Source: Guadua angustifolia
Lineage: Eukaryota; Streptophyta; Magnoliopsida; Poales; Poaceae
DNA length: 64,000 nucleotides
Assembly: GCA_036346375.1 (NCBI GenBank)
Contig: CM070500.1
Coordinates: 84,976,263 to 85,040,262 of the forward strand
Direction of reading: 5' to 3'
In this document: positions 11,828 to 24,067 of the stretch, one piece after another
How the letters are laid out: every line of letters begins with the position of its first letter
Position numbering within the stretch: the first letter of the stretch is position 1
Made by a program: the position numbers and the translations under genes
Notes under the pieces: generated by a model
The model's database searches: none
Told to the model about the DNA's origin: nothing
Seen by the model: the letters and a program-made list of their open reading frames with translations, nothing else

Positions 11828-14800
11828 TGTAGGGTCGAGGATGCGCCTAGAGGGGGGTGAATAGGCGATTTACAAAATTCGATCTCTTGCTAAACAATTC
11901 GCCCTAATACACCCCTAAGTCAAAACCTACTCAAATATAAATGCGGAAGCGATAATCTAGGTTTTGACAATTAAAGCCTAAATCAACTAGGCTCACTAGT
12001 GCACTAACTAATTTATGTCTCTATGTATGAATTGCTAAATTGATCTAACAAATAATACTAAGCAATTCTAAGTCAAGCAATCATGAATATACAATAAATG
12101 TAATTACTTGAAAGTAAAGGAGACAAGAGACAAACGACGTTTTTCCGTGGTGTTAGGAGACTTGCTTGTCTCCCTAGTCCACGTTGAGGCAAGCCCGACG
12201 ACTGGATGGCTCCCGCTCGAGCACCCGCCTCTTTCCACTAGTGTGGTTTTTCACGCTATGCGTAGGCTCAACCCGAACCTTCACAAACTTGCCGGCTTCT
12301 CACACCTTGAGAGCTCTCGCGCCTGACGCCACGCGCTGTCTAGGAGTCGGCAACCTCCAAGAGAATAGGCCGCTCCTCCGCTTGAACTTCACCGAGCATA
12401 ACGAATGCGCTCCGGCGATCACCAAGTGCAACACATGCACAAGGACCTCACTCAAGTGCAACACATGCACAAGAGCTCACTCAAACCACTTCTAATCGCA
12501 ACACATGCAATTAGTTCACTCTTAGGCTCAAGAATCAAATGAGAGTGTGCAACACATGCAACACCTCTCCCAAATACTCAAACACAGCACCAACACCCTG
12601 CCCAAGCCCCCCAAGGGGGTATTTATAGACCCCCACAAGAAAACTAGCCGTTTGGGGGTAAAATGGGCGAAATCAGCAAAATCCGGTCCGGCCAAGACCT
12701 CGGCCCGGCCAGGTCCTCCTGACCAGCAGTCGGGAAAACCGATCAGATTACGGCCGATCGCACGCCTCGGCCATCATCTGCCGTCTTGCGGTCACACCGA
12801 CTCCCGGTCGGTCGCACCGCACGTTCAAACACGCGAAGATAGCGGAAAACTACCTCTCTGGAGAAAACACACCGCGGCCACCCGGTCCGGCGGGAGGTCC
12901 GGTCCGGCCAAGCCTCTACCGGTCCGACCGCCAGGCAAAAACTCAAGAAAGCAACGCTGGGAAAAATCACACGGCTTCAACCGTTGGACCGAAGGTCGAT
13001 CATACCGGACCCACTCGGTCGCCAGCCATTTCAGTATAAAGCACACTCCTTTGGAAATATTCACGCCGCGACGGGGCGGTCCGACCCCCCCACGAGACAA
13101 CTCAGATTTTTGCGCAATCTCTTTTACGAAAATTCAAAACCCATTCCTTGAGCCAAGACATGATCAACACATGATCATACACACATACAAAACACATTTG
13201 CACCATTTTAGCTCATGCTCAAAGAATTCAACCAAATTCGCGAAGAACACATTTCGCAATCAAACCGAGAACTTATGCAATCAACCCTCTAGCCATGTAA
13301 GGATCAACACATGACCCCGACACTTTGCAAAACACATTTGCAAATGCCAACACATGCTCTAGGATCGAAAGACATAACTTCAAGGTTCGTTTGCAAAACA
13401 CATTTGCAAACCATAACTCTAATTAGCGAAAACACATTTCATGCTTGAGCACTACTCTTTGCAACACATGCAAAAGTCTAGCTCCAAGCAACATCAATTC
13501 ACGATGCATGAACTCTCTAATTGCAACACATGCAATTCTCTAGTTCCATGCAACACCAAAACCAACTCCACATCAAAACCAAATCAACCGAATGAGCTCT
13601 ATACTCGCAACACATGCAAGCCTCTAGCTCCATACAAACACACAAACACTAAGTCATGCTTGAGCTCTCTCCTTTTGCAACACATGCAAAACTTAGCTCC
13701 AAGCAACGCCAAGGTTTTATAAAGATTGTTTTGAACGAAACCAAAAGCATGGAGCTTCAACTAATGCAACACATGCAAAAGTGAACTTCACGCAAAAGCC
13801 AGCAGCACTAGCTTATCACTTCTTGCAACATATGCAAATCAAAGCATTATCTGAAAACCAAATGCAACCAAGCATAAGTTTAACCCATTACAACACATGC
13901 CAAATGGTTAAACCTCATGCAAAACCAAATCAAATGGTTGAGCTTGAGTGAGCAGCGATTGAGATCACCAACACATGATGAAGCTCAAGCAAAAGAGACA
14001 ACCCCTCTTAATAGTGCAGCGGTAAAGAACTAGACTCAAAGACTACAAAAGTCCTTAGCCTATCTAATTATACCTTCGCCATACTTATAAAGCAATCCCC
14101 TTTGGGGTCTTTATGATCATCACTTTGATACTCCCGGATCTCTACTAAACTCCTCTTCGGGATCCATTCTTGGCGCCCATCAACTCATGATGTCGTCCTT
14201 GTCTCGTTCTCATCATCTCATTCATCTTTGGACCTAACTCAATCACAACTCATACAAATAGTTAGTCCAAGATGCATGGTTGTCTCAATTATCTCTTGCA
14301 CTCCATTAACACATAATGGATGCCTTTAGATCAATTGAGCACAACCTAAATCAATTGAAATGATTTAAGTGTGTCTTAAGTACAATAATGCAACTCATGC
14401 TTCATTATACTTAAGAACTATTCATTTGTCCTTGATTAATCAAGAAACACCATCAACACATGATGAAGTGTTCTCTAATGATTAACACGACAAATGAACT
14501 CAATTTAAATTATCATTTAAATTGATTCTTCAAGTTAGAGTGTGAACTCCCCCTAAATATGTGCATCCATGTAATATATGGATTGGGCAACATGATGCAC
14601 ATTTTGTGGTTAATATAACAGGGATATTCATACTTTAACTTGACTCCAAAGTATGCAACTAATATTAAGATGAATATGCAAACATACCTTGGGTTTTCCA
14701 TTTTTCAATGCGATGAGACTAAACAAAGATATTCTAAACAAACATGTTAGTCTCGATATAAGATATGTCATTAATAACAATATCGCATTAGGGGATGAAC

Positions 14801-14880
14801 TCAATATTAGATTTGTCATTAACACAAGATTAGATTTGTCATTAACACCAAAACCATAACTAATGAAGGTTGAACTTACA
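11828..14880 (-). repeat. 3' LTR of the SIRE-like element
   Basis: 3053 bp, nearly collinear with the LTR at 19885-22968. It contains many TGCAACACATGCA-type motifs and a CpG-rich block (about 12690-13090) of CGGTCCGACCG-type palindromes, which is more eroded here than in the other LTR. Reading frames in it (for example 12547-13314) are incidental. Confidence 0.9.
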
Positions 14881-14894
14881 ATCTCCCCCTTTTT
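14881..14894 (-). other. Polypurine tract of the SIRE-like element
   Basis: The minus strand reads AAAAAGGGGGAGAT immediately before the LTR start TGTAAGTTC, the normal position for plus-strand priming. Confidence 0.75.
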
Positions 14895-17800
14895 GGTGAT
14901 TAATGACAAATCCAAGCTTAATGAGCACATATGGGTTAAAACTAACATGTTGAGAGAATTTAAGCTAATTGAACACATATGCATATTAATTCTCCCCCTT
15001 AATCATAGTAAGCTTACTTTTTAAACCAAATGATAACATGTTGAGAGAATTTAAACTAATTGAACACATATGCATATTAATTCTCCCCCTTAATCATAGT
15101 AAGCTTACTTTTTAAACCAAATGACATTAAGCTTCCTAATTCTCCCCCTTTTGGCATTAAGCACCAAAAAATGGAAAAACTAAAAGATTAACTTGAAATA
15201 CATTCTTCCCCCTGTTTAGCATTTAAACATTTATCATTAATAAGATTTATCATTATCTCCCCCTTTTGGCATTTAACTTTGAAAAACATTCTCCCCTTTT
15301 ATTTAATTATTCTCCCCTTTTAGCATTTAACCATTTCTTTTTAATGAAGGTCATATAAGAATTAGAATGCATACTTATGACCTTGGAGTGGAATTTGAAG
15401 AACTTAAGCCAAATGAAAAAGATAGGCAATGAAATCCCAAATGAAAACTCGTTTTATTTAAAATATGGCCGATACCAAAAGAAGAAAAAACTCGAAAAGA
15501 GACCATATTAGGGATTTTGGATACCACTTTGAAGGAAGAATAAGCACTTGCAATTATGGATACCACTTGTAAAGATATGCATGAAAGACAACGAAGGAAG
15601 GGTATCACACGGTTTATTTGAAATATTTGAATGAGTTTCAAATGAATAATTCAAATAACTCACTCCTCATTTTATTAGGCTTTGCGAATTCTCAACATGA
15701 TTCTTTTGAAGAATCCAATAATTTGCCTAATCGGATAAACGAGGAACTCAAAAGAATTACCACTTGTAAAACTAATCTCAAGGGTTTTGTAAGAAGATCC
15801 AAAAGAAAGGAGTATTTTCAAATTTTAGTTGAAAAACAATGCTCAACTAGAGATTTTCCTCTTTTATGTATTTCAACACATAAAGAATCTCACACAGAGA
15901 ATTCGTAAGCGGTTGAACTTACAATGTCAGCTTGCGAGGAAAAATTCTTAATCGAAATGTGGGTATCGGAAAGATACTACAAAGAGGCAATGAAATACCA
16001 CTTGTAGAAAATAATTGAATTCAATGATACCACTTGCAGAAAAGATAAACTCAATGATACCACTTGTAAGCATATGGAATTTAAATGCTCAATTGATACC
16101 ACTTAGAATCAAATCACAAAGACTTGATACCACTTGAAAGAATTATCGATAACATCGATGAGTATCAGAGCAATATATTCACGGGTATCAAAAACTCAAG
16201 ATAGATCAATAAAATCACAAATATGAGTATCAGAGCAAATCAAAGACATGATATCACTTGGAAGCAATTAAGTGCCCAAAACTTGATATAAATAAACTCC
16301 CCAATATGTTCAATGAATGAAACATGGAGTTATTTGTATTTGAATTGCACAAGTTTTGTCTTTTCGAAAGATCAAGTGAAAATCACTCTTTAAAATAATT
16401 AAAGTGCTCATAACTGATACCACTTGAAAACTTGATCAAACAAATTTTAGAGTTTTTGAAATTTTGCACAAAAGAACTTTGGGATCATAAGAAACTTTTC
16501 CAAAAAGAATTTTTGAAAAAGGAGGTTCCAATCAAAAGATATCCCAAAAGGAAACTCGAAAAAAAAATCTGAAAATTTCAAAGCTGACACGCCATGGCCG
16601 GTCCAACGGCTTGGCCCGATCCAACGGCCCTAAAGGCGGTGCAACCAGACTTATCTTGATGTGACCGCTCTGACAGTGAAAAAAGCCGAGCTTTTGCAAA
16701 TTTTGTCAAAAATAGCTCAAATGAAGTCCAAAAAATTTGAAATTTTGCAGAGATGAACTTTGGACTAATTAAAAAGTTTTGCAAAAAGAATTTTCTCAAA
16801 ATCAATTTTATTTTGAAAGATATGGCAATTTGCACTTTGAGGCATAAAAGGAAATTGATTTTCACAAAAAACCTCAAAATGCAATTCAATTTGGATTTCA
16901 TGCAATTTTGATTTTCATGGCTTAGATAGGTGTATCAAGATTGTTTATAGCCAAGATTTGATAAAAAATCCAGCTTGAATGCCAATATTCTTGCATATTG
17001 CTAGAATAGGCTCTTTTGGATCAAATCAAATTGTTTTTGAGCCAAATTAGTTTTCAATATAGGGTTTTCATTTTGAAAACTTGTAAAACCTTTGGAATAC
17101 ATAATAGAATACTTTTACAAAGCTTTTCACAAATTTGGGCCTTTTAAATATGATTTTTGACTTTTGGCCTAAATAGTCCAAATGAAGAAGCAAAGTCGAA
17201 TCCAATTAACACAAAACTTCAAATAAAGCAAGAGGTAAGATATATGGATTTGAATTTTGTGTGTGAGTCTAAAATGCCATTTTGAATTACAATTCTACAC
17301 AAGAATTGATCCAAATGGAGAAACTCACTAAGTGCAATAGTACGACCATTACGGGTCAAGTATAGTTTTCCGGCGAGTTTCAAAATCAAATTTCTTTTGA
17401 CAAGTTGGTCTTTTGAAAATCTTTTGAACACGAAAATTATTAAGAATGACCAACTCTAGGATTTTCATTTTGGAATTACTTTCAAAATCTTTTTACATTT
17501 AATTCTATGAAAATTATAAGTTTAAATCCAAAACAAGATACTAGTAGCTAGATTTTGGATATGAAACTCATTTTCTTTTCAAAATAGATTTTGTGAAGCC
17601 AAAACCTTTGAAAAACATTTCGAAAACATTTGTATACATTTTCAATTAGTTTTTCACAAGATTAGTAGTATTATATAAAATTTTAACTTTTGGCTAAATG
17701 GTTTGATTTTGAAATTATATATATATTTGCACTTATATTAATATGGGCACACGTAGGGATGTGATACACATGGATATGAATTAACACTCCCCCTAAATGT

Positions 17801-18088
17801 GCCACGATTAAACTTGCTCAAGATTTGCAATAAGAGAATAGATAAGAGGCGAGAGCAAGTGTCCATACCAAGCAATCTAAATTGATTCTAGTATGAATAT
17901 TACTATATAACCTACACAAGGCTATAAGTTTAAATAGTAATCAATTTAAATTACTTGTTACCCGAGATGGCATTGGCTCATGATGGACTTGATTATCTTC
18001 ATGCTTGACACCACTTGTAGACAAATATAGTCCTCTCCTCCATGAGTGTGCAAGCATCCAATCCATCTCATATCACCTAAAAATCCTT
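14895..18088 (-). other. Non-coding interior of the SIRE-like element with PBS-like repeats
   Basis: This 3.2 kb lies where pol would be, but no pol motif is visible in any frame. It is AT-rich. Between 15519 and 16425 it repeats the undecamer GATACCACTTG or close variants about ten times (for example 15559, 16025, 16055, 16125 and 16415). On the element's sense strand this reads CAAGTGGTATC, which matches the LTR/primer-binding-site junction. Another direct repeat of about 90 bp occurs at roughly 14942-15030 and 15031-15120. Confidence 0.75.
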
Positions 18089-19711
18089 TTAGGCGATCTT
18101 TGGTACCCAATCCGTGTTGGGTCCGACAATGTTAGTCACAAGAGTTTTAGGAACCCAAATGGTCCTAATTTTAGCTTTATTGAAATGACTAACATGACTA
18201 GGAATAGTTTTGCGAGAATTATTCCTCCTAAGCAAAATATTTGGATTTAAGTAAGAGGACTTAGGAGGGCATTGATATTTTGCAAAACCATTTCTAGTTT
18301 GATCTCTTCTAAGCATATGATAATTAAAATTATTAAAAGGCTTAGAGGATCTAGCAAATCTAGCAAATGTTTTGCTATTGTTATTTCTCCTAAGCATAGT
18401 ATTTGGATTATGTTGTGTGGGCTTAGGAGTCTTAACAAATTTAGCAAACCTATTTCTAGATTTACTCTTCCTATGCAAATGAATATCATTATTAGCCGGC
18501 ATAGGGGATTTGACAAGCTTAGCAAACACATTGCCATTCTTGTCCTTCCTAAGCAAATAATTTTCATTAATGAGAATAGGCTTAGGGGTAATACCTTTGG
18601 GACAATTCTTACCGAAATGTCCCTTTTCCCGGCAATTGAAGCATGTCACGCTATTTGGCCCTCTCTTGACCGATTTGACTTGCTCCTTACCGGTTTGCCT
18701 CATGGTTGAAGTTGTGGCCTTGTTATCCACTTGATTAGGGCACACGGAGGCGAGGTGGCCCTTTTTGTTGCAAGCAAAACACTTGATGGTCTTCGAGTGA
18801 TGCGCGTTGTGTCTTGTCTTGCTATTCTCCCTCTTGGAGTTGTAGCCGAGTCCTCGCTTGTCTTGAGGCGCCCTTGGCTTGCTCAAGATTTCGTCGAGGA
18901 GGGCTTTTCCTTTAACGCATCTCTTCAAGTCATTTTCCAACTTAATGACTTGAGCCTTGAGCTCATTGTTTTCTTCTACAAGATTAGTATCTAAACACAT
19001 AGAAGAACTTGAAGCAATTTTATTAGAGCAACAAGGCATATCAATTAGATCATCGCAAGAGGTGGATATGCATTTATTAGATGAATTGTTTATAACTGGA
19101 ATTGAGTGAAGCAATTCATCAACTAAATTGCATTGAGTGGCAATATCCACACTAGCTTTACTAAATTCGTTGAAAAGGAGTTTTTCATGATTTTCTTTTA
19201 GAACATCATAATCATTTTGAAGTGAATCATGTTCTAATTTCAAAACTTTATATTTCTTCTTCTCCTTTCCAAGAAATTCATTGAGCTCCTCTAATAAATT
19301 CATAAGTTCATCATATGAGGGCTCACCTTCGTCATCACTTACCTCATTCTTACCTTTCGCCATAAAGCAACGGATTTTTGATGGAAGTGAAAATTCAATA
19401 AAGTCGTCGCTTGAGGCGGAGGTTGAGGTTGGAGTTGTCGGTTCATCATTTGATGTAGAAGATGAAAGATCATCAACCGACGCTTCTTCCTCAATGCAAT
19501 CCTCATTTGATGTGGACACTTCATATAATTCTTGAATTTTGGTCCACATTGCATGGCGCTTCGGGAGGTTGCATATGAGATTGAAAATTTCTCGCTCAAC
19601 GCTAAATAAAACATTAGTAGCTTGGCGTCGAGATGTAGACATTTTCTCCTCTCCTTTAGTTGGAGCAATATCATTTATCGGAGAAGAAATGCCGACATCT
19701 CGATCCACCAT
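18089..19711 (-). CDS. Gag protein of SIRE-like Copia element, 540 residues
   Basis: Structural protein that would package the element's RNA in cytoplasmic particles. Residues 30-65 resemble part of the SIRE Gag helical domain (ATNVLFSVEREIFNLICNLP), but the usual N-terminal region is much shorter, so an internal deletion is likely. Residues 135-180 and 243-265 look like coiled coil. Two CCHC zinc knuckles are intact: C311-C314-H319-C324 and C357-C360-H365-C370. Residues about 386-515 are five imperfect repeats of about 27 residues built on LRR...FAK...P. The C-terminus has two VPK motifs (IWVPK, DWVPK) typical just upstream of SIRE protease. The frame is fully open, unlike all other TE proteins in this window, which suggests fairly recent activity or selection. 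The ATG at 19711 lies about 160 bp downstream of the primer-binding site. Confidence 0.8.
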   Translation of the reverse strand: MVDRDVGISSPINDIAPTKGEEKMSTSRRQATNVLFSVEREIFNLICNLPKRHAMWTKIQELYEVSTSNEDCIEEEASVDDLSSSTSNDEPTTPTSTSASSDDFIEFSLPSKIRCFMAKGKNEVSDDEGEPSYDELMNLLEELNEFLGKEKKKYKVLKLEHDSLQNDYDVLKENHEKLLFNEFSKASVDIATQCNLVDELLHSIPVINNSSNKCISTSCDDLIDMPCCSNKIASSSSMCLDTNLVEENNELKAQVIKLENDLKRCVKGKALLDEILSKPRAPQDKRGLGYNSKRENSKTRHNAHHSKTIKCFACNKKGHLASVCPNQVDNKATTSTMRQTGKEQVKSVKRGPNSVTCFNCREKGHFGKNCPKGITPKPILINENYLLRKDKNGNVFAKLVKSPMPANNDIHLHRKSKSRNRFAKFVKTPKPTQHNPNTMLRRNNNSKTFARFARSSKPFNNFNYHMLRRDQTRNGFAKYQCPPKSSYLNPNILLRRNNSRKTIPSHVSHFNKAKIRTIWVPKTLVTNIVGPNTDWVPKIA

Positions 19712-19870
19712 ATTTGGGGGCTCATGGATTTAAAATGATTAATCATAAATATTTTCCATGAAACATAATTAGAACCATTAAGCATTTGTGGATCGTGTGA
19801 GTGCACTAGACCGTTAGGCGCCATCCTTTTTACTCTCTAGACGGTTAAGCCTAAAATGAGAGTGACCGTA

Positions 19871-19882
19871 GCTCTGATACCA
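19871..19882 (-). other. Primer-binding site (tRNA-iMet) of the SIRE-like element
   Basis: The minus strand reads TGGTATCAGAGC two bases after the LTR end CCCTACA. This is the standard plant Copia site for initiator tRNA-Met. Confidence 0.88.
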
Positions 19883-19884
19883 CT

Positions 19885-22800
19885 TGTAGGGTCGAGGATG
19901 CGCCTAGAGGGGGGGTGAATAGGCGATTTACAAAATTCGATCTCTTGCTAAACAATTCGCCCTAATACACCCCTAAGTCAAAACCTACTCAAATATAAAT
20001 GCGGAAGCGATAATCTAGGTTTTGACAATTAAAGCCTAAATTAACTAGGCTCACTAGTGCACTAACTAATTTATGTCTCTATGTATGAATTGCTAAATTG
20101 ATCTAACAAATAATACTAAGCAATTCTAAGTCAAGCAATCATGAATATACAATAAATGTAATTACTTGAAAGTAAAGGAGACAAGAGACAAGCGACGTTT
20201 TTCAGTGGTGTTCGGAGACTTGCCGTCTCCCTAGTCCACGTTGAGGCAAGCCCGACGACTCGGACCGGCTCCGCTCGAGCACCGCCTCTTTCCACTAGTG
20301 TGGTTTTTCACGCTTGCGTGGGCTCAACCAGAACCTTCACAAACTTGCGGGGCTTCTCACCTTGAGCTCTCGCGCAAGACAACGCCTCGCTGGCGTCTAG
20401 GAGTCGGCAACCTCCAAGAGAATAGGCCGCTCCTCCGCTTGAACTTCACCGAGCATAGCAGATGCGCTCGGCGATCACCAAGTGCAACATATGCACAAGG
20501 ACCTCACTCAAGTGCAACACATGCACAAGAGCTCACTCAAACCACTTCTAATCGCAACACATGGAATTAGTTCACTCTTAGGCTCAAGAATCAAATGAGA
20601 GTGTGCAACACATGCAACACCTCTCCCAAATACTCAAACACAAAGACCAACACCACCTAAGCCCCCAAGGGGTATTTATAGCCCCCCACAAGAAAACTAG
20701 CCGTTTGGGGGTAAAATGGGCGAAATCAGCAAAATCCGGTCCGACCGGGCCTCGGCCGGTCCGACCGTCCTCCTCCTGAAACCAGTCGGAAAACCGGCAG
20801 ATTACGGCCGGCCGCACCGCATCCTCGGCCAGTCTGCCGTCGGCCGGTCACACCGACTCCCGGTCGGTCGCACCGCACGTTCAAACACGCGAAGACAGCG
20901 GAAAACTACCTCTCTGGAGAAAACACACCGCGGCCACCCCGGTCCGACCGGAGGTCCGGTCCGACCGGCCTCTACCCGGTCCGACCGCCAGGCAAAAACT
21001 CAGCAAAGCAACGCTCGGGAAAAATCACACCGGGCTTCAACCGGTTGGACCGAAGGTCCGGTCGCACCGGACCCACTCCGGTCGCACCGCCCATTTCAGC
21101 CGCAAAGCACACTCACTGGAAATATTCACGCCGCACGGGGGCCGGTCCGACCGCCCGGCCGGTCCGACCGCCCCCACAGAGACAACTCCAGATTTTTGCG
21201 CAATCTCTTTTCTGAAAATTCAAAACCCATTCCTTGAGCCAAGACATGATCAACACATGATCATACACACATGCAAAACACATTTGCACCATTTTAGCTC
21301 ATGCTCAAAGAATTCAACCAAATTCGCGAAGAACACATTTCACAATCAAACCGAGAACTTATGCAATCAACCCTCTAGCCATGTAAGGATCAACACATGA
21401 CCCCGACACTTTGCAAACACACATTTGCAAATGCCAACACATACTCTAGGATCGAAAGACATAACTTCAAGGTTCGTTTGCAAAACACATTTGCAAACCA
21501 TAACTCTAATTAGCGAAAACACATTTCATGCTTGAGCACTACTCTTTGCAAAACATGCAAAAGTCTAGCTCCAAGCAACATCAATTCACGATGCATGAAC
21601 TCTCTAATTGCAACACATGCAATTCTCTAGTTCCATGCAACACCAAAACCAACTCCACATCAAAACCAAATCAACCGAATGAGCTCTATACTCGCAACAC
21701 ATGCAAGCCTCTAGCTCTATACAAACACACAAACACTAAGTCATGCTTGAGCTCTCTCCTTTTGCAACACATGCAAAACTTAGCTCCAAGCAACGCCAAG
21801 GTTTTATAAAGATTGTTTTGAACGAAACCAAAAGCATGGAGCTTCAACTAATGCAACACATGCAAAAGTGAACTTCACGCAAAAGCCAACGCACTAGCTT
21901 ATCACTTCTTGCAACATATGCAAATCAAAGCATTATGCGAAAACCAAATGCAACCAAGCATAAGTTTAACCCATTCGCAACACATGCCAAATGGTTAAAC
22001 CTCATGCAAAAACCAAATCCAAATGGTTAAGCTTGAGTGAGCGCGATTGAGATCACCAACACATGATGAAGCTCAAGCAAAGAGACAACCCCTCTTAATA
22101 GTGCTACGGTAAAAGAACTAGACTCAAAGACTACAAAAGTCCTTAGCCTATCTAATTATACCTTCGCCACATATACGCAAGCAATCCCTTTTGGGGTCTT
22201 TATGATCATCACTTTGATACTCCCCCGGGATCTCTACTCGACTCCTCTTCGGGATCCATTCTTGACGCCCATCAACTCATGATGCCGTCCTTGTCTCGTT
22301 CTCATCATCTCATTCATCTTTAGACCTAACTCAATCACAACTCATACAAATAGTTAGTCCAAGATGCATGGTTGTCTCAATTATCTCTTGCACTCCATTA
22401 ACACATAATGGATGCCTTTAAATCAATTGAGCACAACCTAAATCAATTGAAATGATTTAAGTGTGTCTTAAGTACAATAATGCAACTCATGCTTCATTAT
22501 ACTTAAGAACTATTCATTTGTCCTTGATTAATCAAGAAACACCATCAACACATGATGAAGTGTTCTCTAATGATTAACACGACAAATGAACTCAATTAAA
22601 TTATCATTTAAATTGATTCTTCAAGTTAGAGTGTGAACTCCCCTAAATATGTGCATCCATGTAATATATGGATTGGGCAACATGATGCACATTTTGTGGT
22701 TAATATAACGAGATATTCATACTTTAACTTGACTCCAAAGTATGCAACTAATATTAAGATGAATATGCAAACATACCTTGGGTTTTCCATTTTTCAATGC

Positions 22801-22968
22801 GATGAGACTAAACAAAGATATTCTAAACAAACATGTTAGTCTCGATATAAGATATGTCATTAATAACAATATCGCATTAGGGATGAACTCAATATTAGAT
22901 TTGTCATTAACACAAGATTAGATTTGTCATTAACACCAAAACCATAACTAATGAAGGTTGAACTTACA
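19885..22968 (-). repeat. 5' LTR of the SIRE-like element
   Basis: 3084 bp, partner of 11828-14880. It has better preserved CCGGTCCGACCGG-type palindromes (about 20735-21175) and repeated TGCAACACATGCA motifs between 20480 and 21990. Confidence 0.9.
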
Positions 22969-22973
22969 ATAAG

Positions 22974-23771
22974 GCCGATCGGGCGAAAAAAGAAAGAAAA
23001 AAAAAAAAAAGAGGAAAAACATAAATAAAAGGAGAGAAAAATTTTACCTACATCAAGGCATCATCCACACATTGTTTACATCTACTTAAAACCCAATATA
23101 AAATGAGCAAAGATGTCAAGCTTTTAAATAAAATACGTTAAAAATGAAAATATCCAAAAAATTCAGAAGAGATATTATATGTATATCAAATAATAAAATT
23201 TTAACAAGGGTTTGGACACAGTAAACCATGCAAAAAAAATTAATAGCCACCTAAGATGTGGTATTTATAATTTCAGGAATTAATTCGAATCTGGCTGGAG
23301 ATCTTCAACATCAACCGAGTGAGGATGACTATTTATACCAAAATCCAGGAAAGCAATTTATTGATCATATTTAAATGTTTTAATCAATCATATTTATTTA
23401 TATGTGATATCACCAATGCATGGGAAATCAATTTTTTTAAAGAAAACCCTTAATCGGATACTGTTAGAAAGATGATTATGATGATGAACTGTTGTTGCAG
23501 TGGTTAATTATGGATATGTGGAAATGATGATAACCGCTTAGGAAGTGTTTGATTTGTTGATGTATTGAAATGTCTCATCCAACAAATGGAGTTGGTGATA
23601 TATATATATATATATATATGATGGGTAGAGGGTACCATGGAGATGAGCATTGCCGGTGAGCCTCTTTACATAAGCTAGCACATAAGGATGAACCTCTACA
23701 CTCGGGCAATGGGTTGCATTTTTGTATTAACCATAGTGTGTGCAAATGTCCAGAAAAGGTTGTCCTATGAT
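22974..23771. other. AT-rich non-coding stretch
   Basis: I see no gene. There is a poly-A/G purine run at about 22985-23040 and an (AT)n microsatellite at about 23599-23620. Confidence 0.6.
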
Positions 23772-23780
23772 GGTGTTATA

Positions 23781-24058
23781 GTGGAAGTATATGGTGAAAG
23801 TGGACATATGGTGAAATCATGAAAGTAATCAAACAGGAGTATTGGATCAAACTTGAATGGTTCAGATCTAGGTGGAATCCCACCTCCTCTACTTAAAGTG
23901 TGGAATTTTGTAATTTTTCTAGGAGGTTATATGTAAAATGTGTTTAAGTGAGGAGGTGGGATTCCATTTAGATCTGAACTATTCAAGTTTGATCCAATGC
24001 CTCTATTTGATTAGTTTCATGATTTCACTATATGCCTACTTTCACCATATACTTCCCC
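23781..24058. mobile_element. MITE with about 105-bp inverted repeats (Mutator-like)
   Basis: The left arm begins GTGGAAGTATATGG and the right arm ends CCATATACTTCCCC. The arms continue as inverted repeats through the GATCAAACTTGAA and AGGTGGAATCCC regions. The 9-bp flanks GGTGTTATA (23772-23780) and AGTGTTATA (24059-24067) differ at one base. A 9-bp duplication and long arms suggest a MULE-derived MITE of 278 bp. The transcript would fold into a long hairpin. Confidence 0.8.
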
Positions 24059-24067
24059 AGTGTTATA

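Larger units (their letters stand above)
11828..22968 (-). mobile_element. Complete gag-only SIRE/Maximus-like LTR retrotransposon, 11.1 kb
   Basis: Two long direct repeats (11828-14880 and 19885-22968) start TGTAGGGTCG and end GAACTTACA on the plus strand. They are flanked by the 5-bp duplication ATAAG at 11823-11827 and 22969-22973. Next to the right repeat is a primer-binding site complementary to initiator tRNA-Met (TGGTATCAGAGC on the minus strand, 19871-19882). Next to the left repeat is a polypurine tract (14881-14894), so transcription runs on the minus strand. The 5.0 kb interior has a Gag with two zinc knuckles (18089-19711) but no protease, integrase or reverse transcriptase. It would depend on a full-length relative. 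Gag ends in IWVPK and DWVPK motifs, as SIRE-type Gag does just before the protease. Confidence 0.9.

Noticed and set aside
12547..13314. 255-residue plus-strand frame in the left SIRE-like LTR
   Set aside because: It is part of the LTR, antisense to the element. The matching LTR gives a different, shorter frame (20716-21237), so it is not conserved.
15519..16425. CRISPR-like array because of regularly recurring GATACCACTTG
   Set aside because: Spacing is irregular, the repeat is only 11 bp, and it is inside a plant retrotransposon; the match to the PBS junction is the better explanation.
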